Assembly: GCA_030549495.1 (NCBI GenBank)
Contig: JAUIRK010001052.1
Location: forward strand, 1,116,001 to 1,180,000
Direction: 5' to 3'
Origin: Nectonema munidae
Lineage: Eukaryota > Nematomorpha > Nectonematoida > Nectonematidae
DNA: 64,000 bases
Positions 36,480 through 46,360 of this stretch are shown here, one piece after another (within the stretch, counting starts at the first letter, position 1; every line of letters starts with the position of its first letter). The notes below the pieces were generated by a model that saw only the letters and a list, made by a program, of their open reading frames with translations, made no database searches and had not been told where the DNA came from. The position numbers and the translations under genes are program-made.

Positions 36480-38050
36480 ATCTTTTCCTTCAAAAGGTTG
36501 AACATTCAGATATTTATAGCATGAACCAAATTTTGACACTACGTCTAGTTCCGAAGAAGATCTAATTGGAATATGGTATAAAAATCAAGTGATGAAGAAC
36601 TTGGTAATTATAATTTGCAAAATGTTATATTGACAATTTGTTGCTTTAGACTTCATTTATACCTAAAATTCAAAGCAAATATCATTCTCAAAATATTATA
36701 AAAGAGCGTACAAGTATCACTAAATTTGCTTCTTTTCGTATAAGCACTATTATGGATGTTTTGATTTGTGTTTCAATGATTCCTTGAAAAGTAACTTATT
36801 CATTATACAAATATCAAAGGCAAAAGAGTGTTTGGTTATATTTGGAATGATGTTCATAAAATTACTCTTCAAGGAATCTTTGGAATTCTTAATTTAACTG
36901 GTGTTCTTCGTTCACATGGTAGAGGTTTTGAAATTTTATGGAGTGAAAAAATGGGTAGAATGCGATGTGTAAAAACTTTTTTTCTAAAATTATAAGAGTT
37001 CATCGATTTGCCCATAAGAAATAGAGAAGTGAAAGAAAATCTAAAGATAAATTAACTCCTATCAAGAATTTGTAGGATTGATTGATTGACGATTTACAAT
37101 ATTTAAATTTGCTTCGAGAAACAGTGACAATTGATGAACAAGTGCTAGCTTTCAGAGATCGTAGTCCAATGAAACAATATGTACCATCAAAGCCTGCAAA
37201 ATAAGGCATAAAAATTTGGATTTTATGAGAGAGGTAAAGTATTTATGTTTGAAATTTTCAAGTATACACTGGAAAAAAACGCCAATTCTCAGTCAGAAAA
37301 AAATCAAAGCCCACTAGTTTTTTTGTATTTGATAAAAGACTTGAAAATCAGAACTGTAGTGTGCGATAGTTTTTTTTACCACCTATGAGCTTACAGTAAA
37401 GTTACTGAAAGGCAAAGCAACATTGGTTAGAACAGTTTGTTCAAACAAAAAATTTCTTCCAAATATTTATAAAAATGAACTACGTTGTTCAAAAGTTTTT
37501 TCTAGCTCCTTTTACTTCACTGATGAAGTTACTTTGGTGCCATAAAAATATAAAGTTAATTCAGTTTTGAGTACACTTCATCGTTATAAAAGTGTTTCTT
37601 CTAATGAAAGGAACCTACCAGAAATGATTTCATTTTATAACAATAATAAATCTGGTGTTGATACTATGGATCAAATGATTGGAACGTGTAGTGTAAAAAT
37701 CAAACCGCTGGCTGTTTGCTCTATTTTGCAAAATGATTGATATTTCATTGTAATTTGAATAAAAGCAAGCTGTTTAGTAGACGCTTGTTTCTTCAACTTG
37801 GATTAATAGTAAAATACAAAGAAGACAACATCTTCCTAGAACACCTTCATCACTTTCCTTACTTCAAAATGTTCAAATAACTAACAAAGAAGTAGGCAAT
37901 CTTCCAGGACTCTCAAAAAGAAACAAAAGGAGCTCGCTGTGCATTTTTATTTGGTAAGGATAGAAAAGCTTATCAAGATGCGAAAAATGCCAAACTTACT
38001 TATGTGGGGGAACACAAAAATGCTTTATTTTTTGCAAAACTAAAATGATT
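36480..38050 (+). pseudogene. piggyBac transposase relic
   Basis: Plus-strand blocks in family order: NLTGVLRSHGRGFEILWSEK near 36893 (the 'lw......f...m...rf' region) and VTIDEQVLAFRDRSPMKQYV near 37125 (first catalytic Asp block). KSGVDTMDQMIG follows near 37648 (late Asp block). GARCAFLFGKDRKAYQDAKN near 37930 corresponds to the Cys-rich tail, though most Cys are lost. Many stops and frame changes lie between. It is related to, but not a copy of, the element at 2940. Confidence 0.75.
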
Positions 38051-40078
38051 ATATTAATAAATTTTTCACAAAAATTGTTACATGCTAAAACCACAATGGC
38101 TGAATTTTCATCCAATAATGGTTTGTGTAAGTTTTTTTAACAGTAGTGTGAGGGTTAAGAATTAATAAAGAAAAAGCTAAATCTATGATTGTAATTACAT
38201 AGAGAATTTCTATCTCAAAAAAGGGTTTTATCGAAGTGGATAACTTCAATCTACCTGACTTGACTACTGTTAACAAGCTTAGTTTCTCTCATCATACGGA
38301 GCAACTTTCTGTCAAATCAAGTTAAATTAAAGGCGTTGTTTCTACATTTTCTTCATTATTGTGTCGTAAATTGGTATCCGAACCACGAAGCAAGCCTTAA
38401 GAGCGTTTTCAACCTTAAATGATGTTGGCATAATGAACCAATATTCAAAAAAAAATTATTTACTCAGGCTTCATGATATATTTAATATTAAAGTTGCATG
38501 CTTTCTATATATAAAAACTTTAATAACAATCTTAATCTTTTCGAAAAATGTTACAACGAAGGCATGAAACATAACACTAGAAAATCACAAGATCGCGAAC
38601 TTGTTTCCTACCGCCTTTCTTCTTGTAGTATCTCTATCTACTGCAAAACATAAATTTTTCAAGATCATTTATGCTTATTTTAAGATTTCACCTTCTTTAT
38701 TCATACTTTTTCAAACATCTTAAGGTTTTACTTTCTTTCGTCATCTACTTGTGACAAGACTTGTTTCATCTGCAGACAACTCTTTAAAATTTTATATTTT
38801 GTTTTTAACAATCTTCCTAGAATTTACTTTGTGAGTTTTATCTTAGTCAACCTAATTACCTAAAGTATGTTCTGTATCCTATTTGCGGCCTTCTATCATT
38901 TGGATGTGCATAGCGCCAATCATATCTACTCTCTCAAAGTTCTTACTTTTCCTCAAAATTTTTGATTTGACTGGTATAATTTTAATTTTGAGTATATTGT
39001 TAAGTTTTACTTAGTTTTTTAAAATTCACGTGGTTTTTCTTCTGTGTTTTTATGTATAACTTTAATATTAAAATAAATAATCTCCCTCTATCTCTAGTCA
39101 TGAGTTGAGTGTGACACTTTTTTTAACTTTTTAGTATTTGCTTATTCGAAAAATCATTTTTTATGAAAAATTTGAAGATGCTGGTATCTAGAAAACTTGG
39201 CATTACTTTTTTGAAGATAAGATCTATGTGTTGAGTGTTTCCATGGAGAAAACACAAGTGGAATATTCGGGAATTCGACTTTTTTTGCAATCAAAGCAAC
39301 ACTCTATAGCGAGACAATCCTAGATTTGTTTCCAAAAAGTGTATAAATACTATTTATAGCGTTAATTTATAGCAATCGTTTAGACAGTTTCATAAGAAAT
39401 CAAAAAGACATTTCTTTTTTTTCAAAATTCAAATTGAGAATATTTATTCTATATCTGGCTATACAGTGTATTTTCTTTTCAAATTTGTTATAGACTTTGT
39501 GTTAACTCTTTGAGTTTTTTTTTGAATAAATATTATCAGACGATTTTTATTTTTTCGATACCGGTTTCCTATTAGTTCTGAAAAATTAAAGTCTGAAAAA
39601 AAGAAAGCCTTCTAAATAAATAGGGTGAGTGATAATATATTTATAAAATTGTGAGAATAATGATTCGTGAGAATAGCATTATTCAATTTCTTGATTATAG
39701 TGAATATTCCAGCTATAAAAAACCAAATGATGCTGAAGCGTCCGTCATCAAAGAATTGGCAACCAAGTAAAAATATCGCCCATGCTTAAATAAAGGCTAA
39801 ATATATACTTTCTATGCCTTTTCCAATTTGGCTTAATATAACTAAAATCAACATAAAATTAATTAAAAACAACAGAAAGATCAATATGATCAAAATTTTT
39901 ATTTAACATAATTTATTAAACGAAAAAAAGCTAATTAAAGCTTGTATGGGTATCGCATCGAGTAAGTAAATAGAAACATGAATGAAGTGTAAACATAAAT
40001 GATAATACTCCTTATTTTGAAGACGGAAATAGTAGAGACACAACTAGTTAAAAGTGAAGATTAGTTCTGAGAATCAAG
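38051..40078. other. No gene seen
   Basis: AT-rich sequence with only short frames and no repeat boundaries I can define. Confidence 0.4.
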
Positions 40079-40336
40079 TCAGTTTTTGAAAGTGTTTGGA
40101 GAAGGGCAATTTATAACATGTTTTGTAAGGCTGTTCCATTCATTTATAATTCTGTTAAAAAGACAGGACCTGAGGTATCTTTTTGCGCATTTTATATTTC
40201 TAATTTTTGTTATTATGGCTTCTTTTCTTACTTTCTTCTCTACCTTTGCAGTGTAAAGAAAGTTTGTTTTTGCTAAAAATTTATAAATGATATAAATAGT
40301 AACTTGCTGTATAAGCACCAAAAATGAGCTTAACAT
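40079..40336 (-). mobile_element. LINE scrap: end of ORF2
   Basis: The minus-strand frame ends KCAKRYLRSCLFNRIINEWN and SLTKHVINCPSPNTFKN, the 'R...f..R.i..WN.Lp..vv...s...FK' signature closing ORF2 of Jockey/CR1-like LINEs. No reverse transcriptase remains. Confidence 0.6.
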
Positions 40337-41135
40337 CTATTGAACATAAATTTTTGACATTATTAACAACATTTTTACGCACTATAACTTTTTTCGAAAA
40401 AAGTTTTTTTTTGAATGAAATAAATTTGTACTCAAAGGATGAAATTTGATTATTTGCAACTAGCAATTAAAAATTGATAAATAGGTTAAAAAAATAAAAT
40501 TTATATTTTTACTTTTAATTTAATCTAATTTTTATTTATTTTTGATTGTTGTGAATTTGAAAGCAGCATCTGTGCTTTATGATGACTCATCTTAGAACTA
40601 CAATGACTACTAAAAGAGTATCACCTCTGTGATATACACTCAAGAAGACATTTTGACCCATCTATTGCCAAACAATTTTCTATGGCTATTGCTAGAAAAA
40701 ACATTTCTTCCAAATATTTATATAAATATTGGTCTTCTTTTTTTATATAGAGCAAAATAGGTAGATAGAAAAAATAGGCTTACTGATTGACTGCACCGTT
40801 AAAGTATACAAACCTCGGTTAAATTGTAAGTTAAAAAACCCTGTTCATAAAAAAATAAATATGTGCAAATCTAGTTCAAGACATGTGTTCGGAAAAATAG
40901 ATAGAAGGAAAGAAAAGCACTAAATCACTTTTAGTCCCCTATCCCTCGCTAAATTTGCCTCTGCTTTCTGTCTCCCATCTGGGTCACCTCCAGAATCCCG
41001 CCTGAAAAGGTTTGTGGCTTTTAATAATAAGAAATATTGTAAAAATAATATCAAAATTTTTGCAAGGATTCTTTCTACTAGTATCTTGACAAAATTAGAA
41101 TACGTAATGGTGAGGCAAGGACTTTTAGTATCAAA
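40337..41135. other. No gene seen
   Basis: AT-rich, then a slightly G/C-richer stretch at 40930-41010. The frames here carry no motif. Confidence 0.4.
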
Positions 41136-41830
41136 GATGTTTCGTACCAGTTTTGGAGGTTTCGTATCTATTGTAAACTTTTTCGTAGCCAACACGCTTT
41201 TTACCCGTTTTTGACGTTTCGTCCGAATTTTGGACGTTACGTACCCGTTTTTGAACATTGGTACCGAAGAAGTTTCTTACCCGTTTTGGACGTTTCGTAC
41301 CCAAGACGTTTGATACCTATTTTTAACGTTTAGACCCCAAGACGTTTCATACTAATTTTGGACGTTGCGTACCTGTTTTGGACTATTCGTACCCAAGACG
41401 TTTCGTACCAGTTTTAGACGTTTTGTACGTACCAGTTGACGTTTCGTACCAATTTTGAACGTTGGGACCCATTTTAGCTATTCGCACTCAAGTCGTTTGG
41501 TATCCATTTTGGACGTTTCTTATCAATTTTGGACGTTGCGTACCCGTTTTGGACCATTCCTACCCAAGAGGTTTCGTACCAGTTTTAGACGTTTCTTACC
41601 AGTTTTAGACGTTTCGTACCTACCCGTTGACGTTTCGTACCAATTTTGAACGTTGGGACCCATTTTAGCTATTCGCACTCAAGTCGTTTGGTATCCATTT
41701 TGGACGTTTCTTATCAATTTTGGACGTTGCGTACCCCTTTTGGACCATTCGTACCAGTTTTGGACGTTTCGTACGTAAGACATTTCGTACTAATTTTGGA
41801 TGCTTCATGCCAGAACCGTTTCGTATCTAT
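41136..41830. repeat. Minisatellite, ~20-bp unit, 191-bp higher-order period
   Basis: The basic unit resembles TTTTGGACGTTTCGTACCAG, with variants (AATTTTGGACGTTGCGTACC). A larger segment starting GTTGACGTTTCGTACC at 41435 recurs at 41626, a 191-bp period with few changes, so a block of units was itself duplicated. The 63-64 codon frames over it are by-products. Confidence 0.9.
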
Positions 41831-42265
41831 GAAGTGACTTAAAATCGTAATAGTTGGTTTACTATTTTAATGGTTAGCGATTTTAATGCTAGAAAAAAAT
41901 CAAATATCACGGCCCTCCAAAACTGCTGAGGAATTAATTGTAAAAAGTGATGACACGTTTCTTCTAAAACAAAAATCACAGAACACGCCCCTTTTAATGG
42001 GAATGCCAAAGTTTATATTATACAAATTACTTTTATTCACTTAATTTTATTTAATCTTTGTACTTTTGTCGATAAAATTAAAGATTGGATATAAATTAAA
42101 TTTCTTAAAAGTTCTCAATATTCAATCAGATATTTAATGAAAAGTATTATAATAAGAAACATCATTTTTGAAAAGACCGGGTCGTTAATAAATGATTAAC
42201 CTATATTTCTTCTAAAACGGGGATAATCTCGGAAAAATGAAAGATGTTGAAAAAGTAGTATATAC

Positions 42266-43193
42266 TAGAGCTTCTGATTTCTCGATAAAATTTAATTCTC
42301 GAGAAACGAGAAAAAAAATATATGATTCTCGAGTCTCGAGAAAAGTTTCGAGAAGTTTAAAAATATTAAAAATATTTTACGAAAAAAATATTTTGTTTTA
42401 TTAGTAAAATAACTTTTTAAAAAATCAAGAGCATTTAAAGTTTCGTTTTTAAACTCAATCGTTTTGGAGATAAAATTCTTCCGCATTAACAAGAAGTTGA
42501 TTGGATGCATAAAAGAGAATTTTTTAACAACTGCATCGATTCTGATAAATCAAAATTTTTGCATTGTTTGAACATCTCTTTATCGATTATAGATTTTATC
42601 GATGAGATATTACTTTTCATATCATGTATATCAAACACCAGGCTTAGATGGACATTATGATCCCAGAAAAAAAAGTTACCCCCTGACAATTTTTAACATT
42701 TTTTCTAAATTGAACATCACTGAATGTTCTATATACGAAAGCATTGCGAATGAATGCATATATAAGATATATACTTGTATTGCACAAGGAATTACAGATA
42801 ATTCTTCTTCTATTGTACTAACTTTTTCTTCTTTTTTATCATACATGAATTCTTTAATTTCTCTATTTAATCTTTGAATTAGAGATTCTTCTTCAAACTC
42901 ATCAACAGATTCGACTTGAATTTGGCTTTCTTGTATAATAGTTCCATGCTCCCAATAATGAGAAAAAATTTTATCAAAAATATTTTTTGCACATTCTAAA
43001 ATTACTTCAAAATTTGAATATTCAAAAGTTGATCGTGCATTACACATAATTATTTATTTTTTATTAATATTTATTCAAAATTTAACATGTTTTCAGTAAT
43101 AAAAAAATTTTTAAATTCTTGAGAATCAAGAAATAAAAAAATTCTAAAATTCTCGAGAATTGAGACTCGAGAAATCTCGAGACAGAAGCTCTA
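42266..43193 (-). mobile_element. hAT element with 8-bp TSD, internally rearranged
   Basis: Both ends begin TAGAGCTTCTG reading inward, then share ATTTCTCGA and AATTCTCGAG. The target duplication GTATATAC is perfect (42258-42265 and 43194-43201). The minus strand codes for pieces of a hAT transposase: an N-proximal piece at 43047-42803 (CAKNIFDKIFSHYWEHG) and, after a foreign 184-bp block, the dimerisation end (LLCIQSTS, then FISKTIEFKNETLNALDFLK). At 928 bp it is far shorter than an autonomous hAT. It lies 77 bp upstream of a Cav3 exon. Confidence 0.9.
42619..42802 (+). repeat. 184-bp direct repeat, copy inside the hAT element
   Basis: Identical by eye, base for base, to 43561-43744. It interrupts the hAT transposase remnants, so it is foreign to the element. 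Its other copy lies outside the element, 368 bp past its right end. Confidence 0.95.
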
Positions 43194-43269
43194 GTATATA
43201 CATACACTACATATAAATAACTAAATGCTATCGAATGGGTGTCGTATTTATTAAATATTCTGATTTTAG

Positions 43270-43455
43270 TTTCTCAAATTTGGGTGATGGCGAACAAAGA
43301 GAAGAATTGGATGAGTTGGAAATATCTCAGGAAATCGATGAAGGAGATTCTGCAAGTAGAAATACTGTCTTTGCGCAAATTTCCGGAAACTATATCCTTT
43401 TGAAGCAATTGAACAGATCAATGCGAAAATATTGTCTCAAAATCATCTCTTGGTC
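43270..43455 (+). CDS. Cav3: Cav3 T-type Ca2+ channel, exon before IS1 (N-terminal)
   Basis: The exon encodes the cytoplasmic lead-in to repeat I. It starts after GATTTTAG with one base completing a codon, then runs FSNLGDGEQREELDELEISQ, an acidic stretch, and ends YILLKQLNRSMRKYCLKIIS plus W and two bases of a Ser codon. The end aligns with vertebrate Cav3 'fFyLsQ.srPRsWClr.vcNPWFE': Tyr-Cys-Leu-Lys stands for Trp-Cys-Leu-Arg, and the next exon supplies WFEYVSM. The family's usual PYP motif is not evident. The right border is a U12-type donor (ATATCCTTT at 43456). A second ATATCCTTT at 43392 would end the exon out of phase with exon 49388. The acceptor choice is less sure than the donor, and a hAT element lies 77 bp upstream. 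Confidence 0.75.
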
Positions 43456-43464
43456 ATATCCTTT
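43456..43464 (+). promoter_or_regulatory. U12-type 5' splice site ATATCCTTT
   Basis: A perfect match to the AT-AC class minor-spliceosome donor. It sits exactly where Cav3 homology stops and leaves two bases of a codon, matching the acceptor at 49387. Such minor introns are known to be conserved in voltage-gated Na+ and Ca2+ channel genes near the start of IS1. Confidence 0.8.
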
Positions 43465-43560
43465 TGATTTGAATCTTAAATCTTTTTTATTTTGTAATGT
43501 TTCTAACGTTGCCATAGAGTTTGCTTACTAGCAATATGGTTATGGGTATTCTATATGAGA

Positions 43561-43744
43561 ATATCATGTATATCAAACACCAGGCTTAGATGGACATTAT
43601 GATCCCAGAAAAAAAAGTTACCCCCTGACAATTTTTAACATTTTTTCTAAATTGAACATCACTGAATGTTCTATATACGAAAGCATTGCGAATGAATGCA
43701 TATATAAGATATATACTTGTATTGCACAAGGAATTACAGATAAT
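43561..43744 (+). repeat. 184-bp direct repeat, outer copy (likely source)
   Basis: Identical to 42619-42802. It lies in the AT-AC intron 105 bases after its 5' splice site. Because the other copy interrupts a transposon, this one is taken as the template. Confidence 0.95.
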
Positions 43745-43834
43745 AAGTCAATTTCAATTGACTTGAAAGAAAAAGTATTGGAACATGATGAACTCGACCA
43801 TAAACCAACGTGGCGCATTTGTAATCTCACCAAC
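43745..43834 (+). other. Exon-like block with strong donor, function unknown
   Basis: The open frame reads KSISIDLKEKVLEHDELDHK then PTWRICNLTNS and runs into CAG|GTGAGT, a perfect major-class donor. TTACAG at 43735-43740 could be an acceptor. I recognise no protein. It might be an alternative exon, a relic of another gene or chance. Confidence 0.25.
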
Positions 43835-46292
43835 TCAGGTGAGTCCCATTGTCGCCAACTCACCCCATTTGCATACACAGTTTTCAAAAATTTATTAATA
43901 TTTTTAATGCTTCTTAATCATTAAATTAATTTTAATTAATTAGTTAATATGATTTAGTTAGTTGTATAGTTATTTAATCATTTCATATTTTAAAACTAAT
44001 AACCAAGTTTCAGCCTTTTTTTCTTTCCTCCAGCTGCAAATCTGCACATCAGACAAAATAATTGTATGTAAAATTATTTCTCATTTTTCATCCTTCATTT
44101 TTACCAATAAATTTCATCCATTTTTAATTATTTATTTATTTAGTACAAAATTGATGAGTACTTATCTAGGAACATTAGTTGGGCGTGTTGAAAATCCAAC
44201 TAATGCAAGTTGGTAATGCAGATGAGGGTAAGTGCGTAATGTATATATAGGGTGATTTGGTAATACAAAAAGTCCTGAGTTGGTAATGAGGAAGTTTTGG
44301 TACAAGTTTACTGTAAGCTCTGTATATGAAAGTAGGAATGTATTTTTGCATTTACTTCTTTAGAATCTATGTTAGTATAGCTCAAAATATGTTTAGTAAA
44401 GTTTTGTTTTAATTTTGAGATACAAAACTCCTTATTTTACTGTCACCCGATTTCGTGGAAAATCAAATTGAATAGATAGTGTATTTTGCGATTCATAATT
44501 ATCTGAATAAGACTTATCCGCAAAAAAACATCTACACAACAAAAGGGAAGGCAGAACGAAGGAGGTGTTGAAAAAAGATAACTTTGGATTATATATAGAA
44601 GAGGGATCTTACCACAATGGAAGTGAGGGAGGGGTAATGAAAAACAAGCATTACTATAAGCAAGTGCTTTGTCTCTAATATATTTTTACAGCTAAAAAAG
44701 GTCATCAAGCGTTTAACTAGATAATATTACAACTTTATGTTCTTGATCTTTCGAATGTATTTGCTTTTCAAATTTTTAAAGAATATTTATTTTTTTAAAG
44801 TTCTTGATATTTAATTCACGCTTACATTTAGCACAGAGCTATACGCTATCTTACTTGATTTCACTTCTGCTTTGGGAGGAACTAAGGATTACCAATCTTG
44901 TTCACATTGTAATTTTCTTATTAATTTGTATTATTTGTTATGTTGTATTGATTTGTCTGCTATAATATCTGGGCTTCCTATGATTTCCATGGGTTTTTAG
45001 AGAATATCACTCTTTTGTTTGAAGACCTTGTACATCGAATTGTAGACATTTCTTTGTTTTATAAAGATAAACTTTCGCTTAGTTTATCAATGAAGCTCAA
45101 ATTCTATGAGGTTATTTTTTATTTTCTTCAATTAAAAAAAATATTGAAAATATATTTGATTTTTGTAAATTTTTTTATTGAGCATAATATTTAAATTTTA
45201 AATTTTTATTTCAAAATTTTCAATCATATTTAAGCATACTTATTTTCGTTTGCATTTTTCCTAGTTTTTATCATTCTGAGCAATCAGTTTTTGAGAATGA
45301 CGCGCTAAAGTTTGGTTAATGTCATTTTGCTATTTAAAAAATTTCTCGATGTTCCAAGTTAAATTCCTCAGTTGTAATCAAAATGGAAATAAAATCATTT
45401 CATTTGGCTATTTCTTTGTTATAAAAGAGTGTTTGGTGCCTTTGTATAAAACTTCCATGTTAGTTGAAATTTCCAATTGAAATCATTAGGGTTTGGGGCA
45501 ATGATCGGGAAATTTTGTTAAAGTTTTAATTCATTTTTTCATATATTTTTTATATAATCTGTAAATCGTGTGTCTTACCTCATTCTACATATTATGCTCT
45601 AAATTTATGCTTTTTCTACATATAATACTTTAATTTTCTTATTTCTTAAAAAATTTCAACATGGCTTATACTATATATTTTTTAAATTTAACATGGCTAA
45701 TTTTAATAGAATGGCTTGTAATATGCGAAACAATATACTATCCTCATTAATAGTTTCAGAAACTAAAATTAATTAAAAACTCTATAAATAGCGAACTATC
45801 TATAAAAAATTTTAACTATCAAAGTCTCTAGTTATTAGAATATTTGTTGATTTACTCTTTAAAAACAACCAAACAATTCACTGAATATATGAATGTTTGC
45901 TCCTAGCAAATTTTAAACGATATTTTACTTTGCCAGTTATACTTTCTGTTCTTCAAGATATTCAAAGTTTAAATCAGTGGTTTCGAGCATTTTTATGCGT
46001 GCAACCTGTACTTTATTTAAGGATAAACGAAGTGAATTTATATATAATTCGGTCGACAAAAGAAAATAATTTAATTTCATTGTAATCAAAATGAGCATTA
46101 TGTACAAGAAAAGATATCAACGATTATGGAAGATCTAAACTTCAAAAGTTTATAAATCAATTTTAATTCAATGACATTTTTGCTTGTGATGTTGTGATAT
46201 AAACCGTAATATCTTGCGGTGAATTAAGAGATATGAGAAACGAGTTATATATCATGGCCAGAACCGAACTTAACTCATTTGCGTCCGAACCA

Positions 46293-46360
46293 AGGAGACC
46301 ACTTTAGTAACTCCTATTTAATTCCATTGAAAGTAAGAGTTGGCCTGCATTTCCTTTGGG
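46293..46360 (+). repeat. Dispersed ~68-bp repeat, copy A
   Basis: Aligns without gaps to 59683-59750 (ACTTTAGTAACTCCTATTTA, then GTAAGA and a CATTTCCTTT end), with several substitutions. Both copies lie in Cav3 introns, same orientation; probably ends of an unnamed element. Confidence 0.7.

Noticed and set aside
41455-41837. Two similar 63-64 codon frames that look like a duplicated gene
   Set aside because: They are the 191-bp higher-order period of the minisatellite read in one frame.
43392-43400. First ATATCCTTT as donor of the Cav3 AT-AC intron
   Set aside because: It leaves one base of a codon, out of phase with the exon at 49388, and would remove the KYCLKIIS block that aligns with Cav3. 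The second copy at 43456 fits.
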